From Litomosoides sigmodontis (lineage: Eukaryota > Nematoda > Chromadorea > Rhabditida > Onchocercidae): a stretch of DNA of 64,000 nt. Below, piece after piece: positions 45,601-61,200 of this stretch. Where the stretch lies: positions 2,762,865 through 2,826,864 of the forward strand of contig OY718806.1 in the NCBI GenBank assembly GCA_963070105.1. The letters are read 5' to 3'. Each line of letters begins with the position of its first letter. Within the stretch, counting starts at the first letter, position 1. Below the pieces are notes generated by a model. The model worked only from the letters and a program-made list of their open reading frames with translations. It ran no database searches and was not told the origin of the DNA. A program made the translations under genes and the position numbers.

Positions 45601-48600
45601 ATTTCGAGCTCAGTCGTGAGATTTCATTTCAGCGTATTTCTCAAAATAGTATTTTTTTAATTTTGAAATAACAGAGTTCGTTCAAGAACTGTGCAGAAAG
45701 CACAGAAATAAGGTGTGAATAAATCACAAGCAATAGAGTATGAGTAATGGTTTGCAGCAAATTCATTGAACAGAAACCATTTACTTTAGGAACGTCAGGA
45801 AATCAAATAGATGATGATGATCAGAATAAAGATTTCGGAAGTACTACTGACCAGGAAATGGCGAATCATGAAGTCTTTATGGAATCATCTACTGCATCTT
45901 CCATCGATGTGGCGCTACCGCAAATCGATAGTTATTACACCATAACTGACGACAGCAGCTGTGATCTCGGTTTCAGACATCCAAGCCTTGTATCGAGTAT
46001 TGTCACTGGAACTGATATCCAAGAAACAGATACTCCATCAGCACCTGGAAGTAGTGATTACGGTAGCGGCGAGTTTGATTACACCTATGGAGATGATAGA
46101 AGGTTTATATTTGATGGGGTGAACCAGCTAGAAGATTCTCCGAAAGAAAATCAGGATACGGACAGTAGTATTGGAGCTGTTAATTTGTTTGATCAGGTCA
46201 GAATTTTATTTCATTTTCCTACCCGTGTCATGGATCAACTTATCCTTTCCTGTTATCTTCAAATTAGCTGTTGATTTCATGCAAACAAGCATCAGCAATA
46301 CTTTTTGAAAGTTATGTTAGCATAATTCATAATGCTTCATCGATTATAAGGTTAAGTGGATGGCTTTGGTTAATTTCCTGATTCCGAATGGAAAGAAAGA
46401 TCTTAAACACAATTGATAAAATATAATTTTAAGGGACATTATGAATGGGCTGAGCGGAAGCCGCGAATGTGGACAACAGTTTTTACCGAAGAAGAGGAAA
46501 AAAGTGATACGGATATGGAAAAGGATGGAATGATAGCAGAAGATTATCCACAAGCAGCAGGTTCACATCATCAAATTATTGCAGTTATCGGTGGTCATTG
46601 TTTGCTTCCATTAGTAATGAACTAATTTATAGGTAGGGAGAAAAACTTCTAGTGTCTGTTGGAATCTTTCGAATAGGTTATGGATCCCACGTTTTGATAA
46701 TTTAATGACAAGAGGTCATGGAATTATAACAAGTTGGCTTTTTCAGCCACTGAGAGCACTGTTAAGAAATCAAGCGATGCTACTGAAAAAAATGTGTATG
46801 AAATAAGTGCGAATCAAGATAATGATGAAAGACTTTTTATCAGTGCTGTGAGTTTTCATTAATTCAATTTGTTCTTTTATTTTTTTCGAACATATGTTGT
46901 GTATATTGAAATTGGCTGGGAAGCGACTAAATTTTGGACTTGTTAACTTGTTATTAGGATAATTAGAACACCTTTAATATGAAGATACTTGTAATGCAAA
47001 GATTTTTATAAGAACATATAGTAGAAATTGAAAATTTAAGGACAATCTTCCGAAAAAGGCTTTAGAAATGCAAACTCCCGTTGCTCAACATGAAATATCG
47101 GAAAATTTGCACGCTACGCGGTTTGTTATTTCCCTCATATTTTCGTTTAATCACCTCTTCAAGTTATTTATTTTATCAATTTCCCTTTTTTGGCATTATC
47201 ATTTACCGTGTTCTAGGATTCCACCAGCAATAACAGTAACTAATCATGACGACGGGATCCGACTGTTAGCTGATGATGATTCTGATGCCGAAACAAGTTC
47301 TTCTTCTGATGAAGATGACTATCCTGATCAGGTTATTAATTTCATATTTCAACTTTTAAGCTTAAACGGTAACACTTTTCCTTAATCATAATTTTAGGTA
47401 ATCGAAGTGCCCACTGCACCACCAATATCATACGATGAAGTGGAGAGAGAGCAAGAGCAACAGGAGGCATTCGGGAAAGCTGTTCTCCAGCAAATACAGG
47501 TTGCAAACTTTCTGAGCTAAAACACTTATAATATTGCTGATTAAGTGCCGTAACATTGAGTGTTAAATTATTGTCAGGCTTTTGGTGAAGCAGCAAATGA
47601 TGAGTTTGACGTGCAATGGGTTCATGATAACTTAATTGGAAATGAGGCGATAAATAATATCTTTTCACACGATGAAAGTACAACGCCAGCGGTAAAATTT
47701 CATTTAATATTCAACTCTTTTGATTTTATGAACATAGTATTCATAATGGATTGATATCAGGTAACTTACGATGGGATTCTATTATCAGTCGAAGCTGAAG
47801 ACAATGGCAAGGCAGTGAATTTGAATGAGGTTACCTCCGAGAGGAAAAATCCATTCTTGGATGTTGATGATAGTGACAGCGTATTGAAAATTGAAGAGGA
47901 TGTGAGTGCTAATGTATGCTTGTAGTATCTTCGAATTATACTTTCAAAAATGATTTCTGCCGTTTTATGAGTTTCTGATTCTTATTTTTGGTGAATGTTG
48001 AAGTATTTGTGTGATTGGCAATCATTAGTTTTCACAAGATTCATTATAGGCATTGGAGCCTGATGATGTTGATTACACAGCTGCGGCTAACTACTATAAC
48101 AGCCAGTCGCTCTTAACTCATAGGCCTGGATCAGTTTACACAATTCCTGAAGATAAAGAGCAAGATGACGGACAGATCAATACCGATTCGAAGTTCTATG
48201 GTAAGCGATTTTGTATTTTGTATTTTGCAGAACCTAATTAGCAAGGAGGCAAATTTTTTGGTTTTTTGATATTCGTTATATAAAAATCGGAATTCAACTC
48301 ACAGCACTGAGTTGTTAATGTCTTTTTAAATATCATAATTATTTGACCTAAGTGAAAAGAGTTGACTGACAAAATTTAGCGAAGGAAGTGATTCGCAGAA
48401 CTAGGGCAGAATCCGTGATTCCAAAAACAACTACGACCATCGCACTTAGTGAGGAAGCAGTTGCATTAAATGCCGTTTCAATTCCAAATCTCGCTCAAAA
48501 AGGTTCAACTTTTATAGTCACGCATTTGAAAATTTTCAGATAGTTTTAACCTCGTTCTGTCAAATATCGAAAAATCTGCAAAACCTCCATAATTAAATAA

Positions 48601-51600
48601 TTCTAGGTCGAGATGTGACGACAACCGTATATAGTGGCGACTATTATAGTCAGGTACAAAAGCGCCAGGCTGATATTTCAAAACAAACGTTGTATCATAG
48701 TGCAGAAACAGATGTAGTAACTACTGTAGCTGAAGCGAATGTCAAGAGCTTTGAAGCTTCCAGACAACTGGACCAATTCACTACATCTTCATCAGCTGCA
48801 CAAAAAGTTTATCGATTTTACAATTGTTGCTGTAGAAAGATTTAGGAGTATGGATTATCACTGAGTCTTGGATAGGTCATAAATCTAGTACTCAAATGTT
48901 TTGCTGATTGAACTGTTGATTTGAAATGAAATCTTTTCTAGCACTCTTAAGAATAGAATGCTGAGTAACCTATTCAGAGGAGTATCGAAGCAAATGTTCA
49001 ATAATTACTGCAAAAAATTTATAATACTTTATTTATACAGGAGCCTTCTTCCTGTTTATCTGGAAGTGTTTCATTATACAACAATGTTATGACATTTAAC
49101 GTCTCCACGCATCCCATTGTTTCATCTGACGATTTTAATAGCATTCACAATGGAAGAATCGATGATACGGAAGTATCCACAGATTTACCTGCCAGCAGTA
49201 TGCTATTTTTATGTGGATCTTTTCTTTTTTTTTGTTCCGGAGGTGTTACTCATTGCTGGGTATGCAGTTTTGTTGTTTTCGTGGGGGGTGCTCCATGGAA
49301 ATATTAATAAATTCTTAAGAAAACGGATTAAAACTGAGTTGCAGTATTTGTGTCATAACTATTTTTAAATACAATTCTTTTTGAATTCACATTGCTTGAA
49401 ATTTTAGTATTTGTTTTTGCTTTTATGATTTTTAATGCATCATGCTAGTGGAAAATGATTCTGGAATTGAGATGTTAAAATTGAATTCAGGGATAACCCA
49501 GTATTCGGAAAGCGGAGCATCATTAAGTCCGACTTCTGGCACCTCAAGTTTTTACCAGATATTAGGACAGTCGTTCAACAAACCTTCGAAGACAAAGTCT
49601 GCGTCATTAGCAGAAACGCCAGGAAGTTTATCAGATTCGAATGTTGAAGCTTCATCATTCAGATCTGATGCTGATCTGACAGCCACAAGGTTGTTAACAT
49701 CCTTTTATGTGTTTAAATTAGTAGTTTATTATTGAAGTCTTTGTATGTGCATTCGGTGTTAAGTGCTTTATAATATTCTCTCTTACAAAAACTGAAATTC
49801 ATGAATAATCATTTTTCATCGTATTTCCATATTTCAAGTCACCTGATAAGTTAGGTTTTGGTTCAATTTTCTTTTCAAAAGTTGTAGGTATTTTTTAGAC
49901 TAAAACGATCACCAGCTATGATGCTAATGGGTAGCCAACAACTTCACGTCCCCAGTACTTCGACAACATCGCAAATGCTGACCACCGCTTACGTACCAAC
50001 GTTGTTCTCACAACCCGTTCAAAAAGAGGTCAACTTAACCTTTATTTTCAATCATTTTAGATTTTCTGAAAATTAATGCCTACAATTATCAATTCAATTT
50101 TACTTCATAATTTTAATACATTTAGCTTCCTCGAAACTTTTCTCTCAAGTTCCAGCAAACTTATAAATTGCTTTTAGCTGCTTCAGGATAATCGGTCCTG
50201 CGCAATTTACTTTTTTTTTTAAATCTGAGCTAATTCCAAGGAAACTCTTACAATGTTTGCAGTTTGAAATATTTCAAAATGAAATTTCGAAATCTGTTGT
50301 TGGCTGACGTAACAATTTTAACATAACCAAGTTATTGTAATCTCGCTAAAAAAGATCTCAAATACTGAAAGGCAAAGGAAAGCATGAATACGATTATAGT
50401 GACAATGTATTAAGGCTCAAATAGAAAGCGAGCTTTTTCTTCTCCAGTTGCATAATGTTCATTTCTCGTTCTGTAACTATTAAGGTCTAAAATCTTCGAG
50501 GAAGACTGCTTGTGTGAAATTAAATTCTGATGCCAACCAACTACTGACACAAATAATCTCTTCTAGCAAAAAGCACAAGGAGTTGATAAGATGCAGTAGC
50601 TAAATGAGAAAAACCGTGCTTAGATGGACATTTCTCTCGTTGTATTTATTTGACTCTTTCCACTTTCTTCTGGAAGCAATTACTCTCAGGAGATTTGACA
50701 AATTGTGTTTCTCATTGAATTTTCGATTATTTCCCAAAGGAAAGAAAAATTTTTTTTGCAAAATTTTTTTTGCTATTACATATCTAAAGTAAAAGATGTA
50801 ATATTTCTTTTGTAAATGTTTCATTGAGAAATGAAAATAACAAACGATGAAAGATCAGTTTTATTTACAAATAATTATTTGATTTATCAAATTATACAGT
50901 AGTGAAATAAAGGAATAATTTGTAAATGCATCTTTCGTAATTTAATTTACAATAATACATCAGGAAAGTGAGAAAACTTTTATATATTAACCGTTCATAT
51001 ACTATTAACATTAATATCAGTTGACATCGGTTCAAATGTTTGTCAATAATGATGTAGCATCTCAATGCTAGCTATAACTCATCGGTATTTAATTCGTAGT
51101 GAAAATCCAAAAAAAAAAAGTTCTTAGTGGTATTTGGATGAATTAGTAATGTGAAAAGTTTTATCGCAACATCATTGTAGCTGAAGCGAATTCCAAACGA
51201 ATTCTATTCATCCTCTTCCCACTTCATTTCTAGAGATGCGAAAACTTTATTAACAAATCGTTTCCTACTTCATGGAATAATTTGATGAATCATTTTTTCT
51301 TTTAGTTTTTGCCTTCATTACAGCGCTCCATTTAACCCTCTCTGTCTGTCTATAATCATCTATGTTATAGAATGTCCATAATGTATTATGTATGTACGTT
51401 CGTGTATGTGTATTATGTAGTGTATTACGTATGCGAAAAAAAAAAAACGGGGAAACTTAGTAGACGTTACAGAGAGAGAAGGCCTAAAAAGATTTGTTGT
51501 AGTTCTTTTGAGATTGGCCAGTGAGTGTTGAAGCTAGCGAGCATCAAAATGGTTAAGCTTGTTTGCTTAGGCTGTTGTTATTGCTCCAATATTAAACGGT

Positions 51601-52086
51601 GAAACGTAGTGTGCTTCTTGAATGTCCATACGGCAGATCTTTTTCTCATCTACAACTTGCCTAGCTTCTTCCACACTTTAATCATCAAAAATCGGCAATA
51701 TTTATTTATTGATATTGGTGCTGAAAGTTCTATGAATATCTACTGGAAATTTATCAATTTGAAATTCCTTAAACATTTTTTGCTGATGTAATCTTGTTGC
51801 TCTGCTTTACTGCACTGATTGCATTATTCCAATTTTCATTTGTTGGTGGACTATTTTATTTTATTTTTTTGGTGCCTCAAGTAGAAATTTTTCAATATGA
51901 AAATTTTTTGATTTGAGGGAATACTCTGTTTTACTATCAACAAACGGATGACACAACAAATCGGTACTGATTAATGTATATTTCTTTTTTAATATATAAT
52001 ATAGATTTCTTGAAATTTCTTCGAATATGTATATATACAGAGGGAAAACATGTAAATATGCAATATATATATATATATATACATGT

Positions 52087-52150
<64 letters not shown>

Positions 52151-52155
52151 GTGTG

Positions 52156-52236
<81 letters not shown>

Positions 52237-55200
52237 TGAGGACGCGCTGATGAAATGAGCTTGCACTTCAATGATGACTCTTGGGATTGATTTTTTTTGA
52301 CAAACAGAGGTTACTTACTAGCAAAACCTTAGGCACATAGTAACATAGTCCCCGCCGACTTTATCTAGTAATAATGCAGCTTCCTATTTTCCACTGCAAC
52401 TAAACGTTTCTGCAACATTATAATTCAGTGAGAAAAAAAACACATTCGTGAATATTTCAAACAAAATAAGGGAAATTCCTCACATAATACAATGGGAACG
52501 GAACGGTCCCATTTGCTTATTGTGTATCATTGAATGATTGGCATCCCTTTATAATGATGGCATAATTTTTGCTTGTTGTTTTAATGATGTTTGAATCACA
52601 CGAAATTTATGGTGAGTCTCTTGAAATAATGAATTTAGCAGATTTTAGAAGTCATTAATTCTGACGAAGTAATGCTAACAGCTCCAAGTTTCGAATTTCG
52701 GTGGATGATAACACCTAGATATCATCGTTGATGGTTCACATCTCCTAATAATTCTTTTTAAATAACATTGCAAAACCGAAATTAATGGCCGGATGGAAAG
52801 AACTTTCCTCTAACTGATAGCATTTCAAAAATATTTGGAGATAATGATATTACAAGTTCTATATTTTCCTCTCAGTAAAAAACAGCATACTTTTGCTTAA
52901 GTAATTCATAGAAATCATTGATGAGATGTTTGAAAGCATCGCAACCAAACTATTGCATCCTCCTGTTCTTAACTGCTTGTTCGAAAGACTGAAATTATTC
53001 GCAAGTTATTAAGAGAGGGTCATTGTATCTTATCTTCGCTTCTGGCAACGAGCAGCACTGATGACCTATGGTAGTTAATTGGTAGTGGAACTCCCAAACT
53101 ACGGGGAAACTTACACAATGTTGGAGAAAAATGCAAAAAATTTTAGGAAATAATGGATTTCCTCTGAAGCAAAGTAGTTTGAAGCCTGTTACGAGTGTGC
53201 AGTCTTTTTTTCTTAATTATATATTACTGTTGCACAAAATAGATTTAAGTCTTTGACATTTTATATTAAAAAAATACACCATAAATTGTAGTAAGTTATA
53301 GCAGGGGAGTGAAATGCTTGAAACCTATGAGAGAGAACGCTCGTCGATAATGGAAACCTTTACAGGATGAAGTACAATGTTCGACATCACTGGAGATGGG
53401 ACGACGAAAGCTGCCTTCGATACCAACGCAACGTGCAGAGAAGGTCAGCGAAACACCTCCCGCTCCCGTCTACCTCACGTCAAGCGCTCCAGTTGTATCT
53501 ACTTCTTCCGATCGGCAATATCATGCTCAAGATCCTCGTGCCTACTCACAGCCAACTTCCCGTACTGCATCTCTAAGCAATTTATCATTGCCATCCTTGT
53601 CATCATCAACCTCCTATTGTCGCACGATATATCCCGCCATTCTTCCCGGAGCAACAATCGTTAATGCAAAGTCCAAATTACATCTTCGACAGACAACTTC
53701 TGCTGCAACGGGTGATCGCTCGTCAGTACTCGGACAAACGTCGGGTACCAAAATGCCCAGTCCACTTGCTCGAGTACTGCTGAAGAAGGAGCTGAAGGAG
53801 GTCTTGGAAAGAAGACGAGAATCCTTGGAAGCGTGTGAGATAGAGGCCAATCAGAGGCAGTATACAGTGCATCGAATGCTTATTACTGGACTTTTGCCTG
53901 AATATCGTTCAGTTGACATTGATAACATCCCCAATGTGATACCCTGTCTACTGCCTGTTGAACTGATCAGTGGTGCTCGTGTGGTACCTAGTGAAGTGCC
54001 TAGTAGGACAACTACAGTTACGAGCACCCCCGTGCCTGAATGTTCTGTTCCACCTTCTTTATTCTCAATTCAAAGCGATAGGCAAGATGTAGGCATTTCC
54101 ACCGATGACCTTTGTTTAGAGCCGAAACTGAAATCGATTGGAGTTCAGTCAGAAAGTTCTTTTGCCACCGTAACCGCACACACTGCCACACCTAGCTCAG
54201 TCTATAATGAAGCTGCTGCTTCACGCAGACAGCAAATGAAACACGATCCATGCACTATTCATAGCGATGCAACGACTGTGCTGCGACCACGCTTCCGATC
54301 CACGGAAACGCAAACAAATGGCACCAGGGCTTATGAAGCCCATAGCAACCGATCGTCCAGCAACCATCACTGTAGCTCAGCCAATAATATGATTTCGTCT
54401 TCGGAACCAAATTTACTGGAATCTACGGCAAAATATTTTGCGGAATACGACAGACAACTTCAAGAACATGGACGACGGTTAAAAAGTCGACTTGCTTTCA
54501 GTGATGATGATCCAATGAAGAGGGAAACCAGAAAGCAGAGAGTTATGAATGAACTCGCACAGAGAAAAGAAAGGATTTCATCCATGATTGACTTGTATTC
54601 ACCATCCAGTTTCCCAGTTATTCATCCTACTTCCGACTATTCGTCTACTATCCCGCATTACGGGTCGCTACCAAGGATCGGTTTCCCCACAACACGTTCT
54701 CCTCGATCAAGCAGACACGACTACGTAAATCGTAATCGTAGCCAACCTTCATTTGGCTACGGATCACTTCCACGGAATTATGAGCGTTATGCTGAACTAA
54801 GTTACGATGATTCACAAAACGATTATTACCAATCACTCCCAATTCCAGCTAGATGTTATGACGCTCTTTCAAGATCCTGGCATAATGTGAATCCTACTGC
54901 TGCGGAAGATCCCATCCTGGATTCCAGAAGGAGACTCTATACCACGCAGTCCATGAATTATTTAGATCCATGGTTATCATATCAGCGTCTTCCAGAATCA
55001 AACGTAGCTTTCGAACGTCCATTAATGAAAGCTGCGTATGATGACTTGTATAGACCGCAGTATATGCCTGCTTCAAGGCCGCAGAATTCTTATGCTCCTC
55101 AAGGTTTGTCTAATACTGACATTATATCACAGTATGCAAATTATCTGAGTAATCAATTTATATCTGACCAACAGAAGGCTACAAGCGGTTATCCAGCTGA

Positions 55201-58200
55201 GGATCGGATGTTCCTCAATCAAGCCAAAAAACGTCCCTACTCTGTGCCTAGATATAGATTCTCCACCGGTAATAGCCAAGCACTACGCACAGTAAATTAT
55301 GAGGATCTCCCTTCTATGGATGTTGATTCAGCATACTTACATCCAAACCATTCAATTCAGCACCCGGTTATTCCCGATCCTTCTTATGCGCAAAGTGATC
55401 ACTGTGATAACTGGTCTTCGTGTCAGCGACTGTCTTATGCTAATAGTAACGCACTTGATAGTAATACAATGCTACCTTATCATCCCAATCATTTTGCTCA
55501 GACACCGAATATTTTTCCTGGTGCTTCACCTATTCATGGTGAGGTATATAGTAGAAACGACGCGAACTATGGTTCAAGGCCGTCTAATTATGCCACCGAG
55601 TATGGTAATTACTATCGAGACAGAGCAGCTTATCAAGTACCTAACTCTTTACACAGAAATTATGCTATAAGGAGACACTATCCTTACGTTCCTCATCCCA
55701 CCCAGTATCACGTAGATAACCGTTATCCAAGCATTGGTGAACAACATTATTCACCAAGTCAACCATCCGTATTTCGCGATAACTATCCACCATCTCAACT
55801 TGGCCATGCAGTTAGAGCGTGGTCCAATGGAAACATTCCAATGAACAATTATGATGCGGTTTATCCAAAGGAAGATGCTCTAAATCGAATGTATACGACA
55901 TTGAACAACAATCAGCGCTCCATTCGTCCACAGTATTACGGTAATGGTGACATCTAACTTGTGCGTATTCGTAGGTTGAAAACTGAACTTTACATATAAA
56001 AGTTCTAAAAAATCTATTTATTTCTTCGGTGTTTTACTTAAAAAATTTTACTGATGAAACATAATGGCGAAATTATCGGGGAATTATTTGCTGTTTCCTA
56101 TCTAATCTCTAACCGTTATTTTCAAATGCGTTTGCGGAGATTTTAATTTAATGGACTTCAGGAGAACATGGAAAATTGGTATTAATTAAGTTTCAAGCTT
56201 AGATTGTGATACCTAGCATTGTCTTATTTCCTCAGATTTCTCTCACATCCGTTAATGATCTCTGATGTTTCGTCATTTTTGCGTGTTGAAATTATTTAAC
56301 TCGATCTCGCCCCCAAAAATTCAACTTCTTGCTTCGTAATGCAGTTACCGAATTCGATCTTCAGTTTTTATTTTTTTAGTACTTCATCTTTCAACTTGAT
56401 GATCTTCAGATAGCTTCGTCGGAATTATTTTAAAAATATTTTACTCTTTCATCTACTATATTCATTGGTTATTCATGTGTTGTAAACTTCTATACCACTA
56501 TGATGCTCAGAGTGTCGGTGTATTTCCTGTGCATGCTTATTGGTTTTGCTATCTGCACTCTCTATTGATCTGTAGATGTTACTACTTGAATTTACATTTT
56601 TCACGTTTTTTTTTAAGATAGTGGGGCATTGATTTAAGGATATGAATTTCTATTCCATTTTTTTCTGTTTTTGTTATTAACTTATCAGATGTGTTTCTAA
56701 TTCATATGATATATGTGATTATAAGAGCTCTTAATTGAAATATGTTAATATTCATTAGTGATTAATTTTAACATCCTCCACTTAATAATAGTATATTCGT
56801 AGAATCGAAATAGTGAACAGAATTATGACTTAGAAATCTGTAATATTGTGAATATCAAGTTTTGATTTCAACATCGTAGAGCTTATAATGTTAATAACCG
56901 TATCGCCAGCAACATGAAGGTCACCACCCTTTTTTGCGACTTTAGAAGCATTGATGTTTGGAAAAATGGATCTTATCTTTTTTAGATCTTTTAAACATCA
57001 TTAGTTTCGCATGTTGCAAAAACTTTTGAATTTTAAGCTATTCTCTTCTGTTGCGGTGCAGCTGATCGTTGTTGTAGAAAAAGGAAGCGGTGATAAGGAG
57101 TGAATGGATTTTGATTTCTTCATTTGTTCTTTTCTTTAAGGCTTATTTATCAATGTATATACTAAAGATCTTGAGCAACTCTATATTTTCACTTTCACTT
57201 GTAATTTGTACCGTTCAATGTTGATTAGTTTTGACGTATTATGTATAACGCTTTTGCATTCATCGCCTACAGTTTGCTTGAACAATTCCAAAAATTTCAA
57301 CAATTTTCTGCACTTCCTAGTTTCATGAATTTATGGTTCAGGAAGAGTCTCAAAAAAAAACCTGCAGTAAACATTCAATTCTTAGTGGTTATAGTTAGAA
57401 GTTAAATGCTTCAAACGAGTAATTCGCAATAACCGTCGGACGTTGCAATGCTTGTTACTAGAAAAGTTGACTAAGACATAGTAAGAAATTTTAGCTATTG
57501 CAAGGTAGTATTACAGATGCCATCAGAAGAGTTCACTACTTATTTCTTGAAACACATGCAACTTTGTTTACGTCACGTCATTTTTCAACGTGAAGTCTAA
57601 ATTTAAATAAAATCTTCAATTACATTTCGTCATCGCAATTCATACTATTTATTTGCCCGTTCTTTTCGATGGAACTGTTTAATATTTGTTTATTGATGTA
57701 ATGAAATCCGAATAAATGCAAATTTAATTTTAAATGGTAGCTTTAAGAAAATTCAGACCATTCTATTTTCGTATTCTTCATGATGTCGATTTAGTTCTTT
57801 TTCGTCTTATTTTGTTCTACCTGAAATAATAAAAGTGTTGAACTAGTTTTCCATTCCTTATTGATGTGTTGAATTATTATTTGAGAGGAATGATTGCCTG
57901 CAAAAAAAAGTCATGTTGGTAATGCTTTTTATCGCAGTAATGTGAAAAGAAAGTTTCCTTCATCTTTTGGAAAGTTATTTCAAGGTCAATCAAATTATTA
58001 GTCGGAGTTTCCTCTGAAAACTTATCTGTTTTTAGTAAGTGTTTCGAAATGGACGTTGGAAAAGATAAAAAAACTAACATATGTGAAATTTGATTGATCA
58101 TTGAAAAACAATGAAGTTATTTAAAAAGTTTAAGCTAATTAATTGATATCTTGAAATTATCATTTAGCTTGTAATACAAAAACGTTTCTTCTGCAAATGG

Positions 58201-61200
58201 CATTGCAAGTCTCAAATTGAGCGTTAGTTTCTTTTTAATAGTTGAAAATGTTGAATTTTCATTTAAACAAATGGAAATTGAAAAAAAAGAAAATGGCTAG
58301 GCGAGATTTAACGTGAGGAATAGCATGATCACGTTGGGTTATAAATTTCAGTGAGAGAAATGGAATGAATTTGAAGCAACTTCTCATACTGGTTCTCATA
58401 CTTTGCGAACTCAACATTTTCAAAAGTTTTGGATCCTCAAGGAATTGGTGTATGATAGTTTGAGAAGTTGCTCGGAGGCTTTTCAATTGTAAAAATGAAT
58501 TTGCACTTTATAATCCTAGCATTAACTTTAAATTGTTTATTCAGTAATGTAAAAAGTTGATGTTTGACTATTCCATATGCTGAAAAATGCGAATACACCG
58601 TGTAATATTGATAGCATATGATATTGAAGTTATATAATGATGCATGTGATGGTTGAACGGTGTTACATCTTCATCTTGAATATTTTAATTTAATTCTTAG
58701 TGCGTTGACATGAAATCAGTCGTTGAGTAACAATGACCATTTCCCATAATTCATCTATGAATATGAACGAAATTTCGTGTAACTTAAGTTGGCTTTAGAG
58801 TTATTGTGGCTTTAATATTTATTTCAGTAGGTTGAACAAGTTGTTTTGTACCATTGTCTTGAAATTCGTTATCTTTGTACAGTAACGTATTTGTTTCTTT
58901 TAAAACAGCTATAACAACTGTACATATTTTATGCAACTGTTGTTATTCATATTTGAAAAGAAGTTGCAAATTTTGAAATCTTCAGGAAGTTTATATTTCA
59001 TTTACAAAAGATGCACAGTGTAGGTGAGAATGAATTTGCGGAAGATTTATAAATTTTCGAATAAAATAGTAAAGTATACAAAAATTGAGAAATCGTTACT
59101 TAATTTGAAAAATGCTGTTAGACGGAATGTCCAGTCCATTTATCTCATGCACTTCTCATGTTCAAGAAGTATCATTTTGTTCATGCGTGTTTTCAATTTT
59201 AACTGCTCAGCTGACACATTCATTCAGGCGATTGTAATCACGTCTCTACTCTCGGACGCCATGATAGAAAGAAGCGGAGAAATCAGGTATGTTTCTGTTG
59301 TGCTGTATATAGGATTTGAAAATGATGAAAAATTTAGCGTCTCGTAGCAGTGCTTCGAAGTCTGAAATATTTTACCTTTATTAAGATAATGCATATATTT
59401 GCGGAATCTGGCAATGTTTAACAAAACTTGTAAGTCTAACTAGATTCGATCAAACTAGTTTATTTCTGCACTTAAATTATTCACATTGCAATTGTTCGTA
59501 TATCTATTCAGAATAATCAACATAACAATAAGCAAATAAAGGTTGTCGTGTTGATTATTTTAAGTATTTGAAACCATCGAGCGACCGATGAAGCGATTTA
59601 ATCTCCGTTGCTACATTTACATTTAATAATGAAGTGTGCATTCATTTTTAGAAGTAATGTGCTATTAGCTACAACTGCTTTATCATTTCATGAAGTTATT
59701 GTTACGTAATATGAATACTGACAGGTAAAAGAATTAACTAGAAGTCAGTTGAGGCGTTCATCCGGTGATAAAGGCGCAAAAGATACTGCCATAGCAAAAC
59801 GTGACCGGATTTCTCGAGCAAATATTAAAAAAATTCTGCTAACACGCAAATATCACGACACCAATATTTACAATGGTATTTATTTCTGAAAGACTAAGTA
59901 CTAAGTTTTGAGGAAGTTTTGCATCACTGTGAAATGTAATATGATATAATGAATAGTTCCCAACCGCAAGAATTTTCTGGTAGTTTGTAAAGGTGGGATC
60001 TGGTTTTCAAAAACTGGAGGAAATTCGTACTGCATTGCAAAATTACCGTAAGATAAATGGGGTTTGAATTTTAAAATTTCAAATTTACGGTTAACAGAAA
60101 TTTAGTGAACATTTTTCAGACATTGGTATTCGAGTAATAGGTGGTAAGAAGCTTCCAAATGGTGAGCTTGCAGCTTTCGTATCAGATGTAAACCGCAGAA
60201 AGGCTCGAGAAATATTGAACGAGATCAAAGAAGGTTAAAATTTATTTCATTTCTAAAATATATTAGCAGTAAAAATTGGTATTAAAAGCAAGCAGTTGAA
60301 TAATTTCACCGTTCGTTGGATATTGTTTCTTTCCAAATTATCTTTTATATTCAAAAATGAGTGACATTTCAACTGCGATGTTACACTGCAGAAGCAGTGA
60401 TTAAAGTGGCCATAATTAGCACTCTAATTAACATAATAAAACAGTACCAACAGATCTCAAGTATGTTATATCGTCACAGAGATTTCATATGTGAGTATCA
60501 TACAGCCGTATCATCCGGAGAATCAGCAGCTTATCGTTGGATTACTTGCATTGTTTTCATCATTAGTCTTAATTTAGGTACTGTCAAAGAAGGAGTGAAA
60601 ATGAAGATGCCAGTTATATTTTTTTCCTGATGTAAAATTAACATGGCAAAACTGCGGGCATATATGGATGAAAAAAGCCAAACCGATTCATTAGTTTCAT
60701 TTCACAGTATTTTTGAAGATTCAGTGAAAATATGGGATGATCCTATTTAGGAGATCGTGTTTTGGAATGGAATGGTGTCATATTAACTGGTAAAACATTT
60801 GAAGAAGTGGAGCAAGTGATAGCAGCTAGCAGGGGAGAGATCGAAGTGGTTATTGCCAGGTTATTGATATTATATGTCTTACTTTACAGTTTATTAGTAA
60901 TATTGCTCGGGAAGCGGTGGAAGTTATCTTTATTCTATGATTATCTAGTGGCGGGATTTTCGATTTATAGCAATAAATTTGAAGTAGCAGCAGTTACAAA
61001 AGTGCTCTGTAACTCTGAGAGTTAGAAGCGTTGAGAAGATATCAATTGCTTCTGTGATAAAGCAGTACTCGTTGGGATGTTCAATGCTTGTATCTGTAAC
61101 AGTTTATTTTGAAAGATCTGTAGTAGGCTATAATTTTTCGGTTTTGGTTAACAACTTTTTGATTTTGAAGTAATCCGATCAGCAATATGGAGGTGGCATC

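Noticed and set aside
51550..51602. Short Cys-rich start (MVKLVCLGCCYCSN) as an alternative first exon of cla-1
   Set aside because: The following GT gives phase 2, while exon 30 needs phase 0, and the peptide is too short to judge.
51861..52271. His/Thr-rich and Cys/Val-rich frames
   Set aside because: Produced by the GT microsatellite in an intron.
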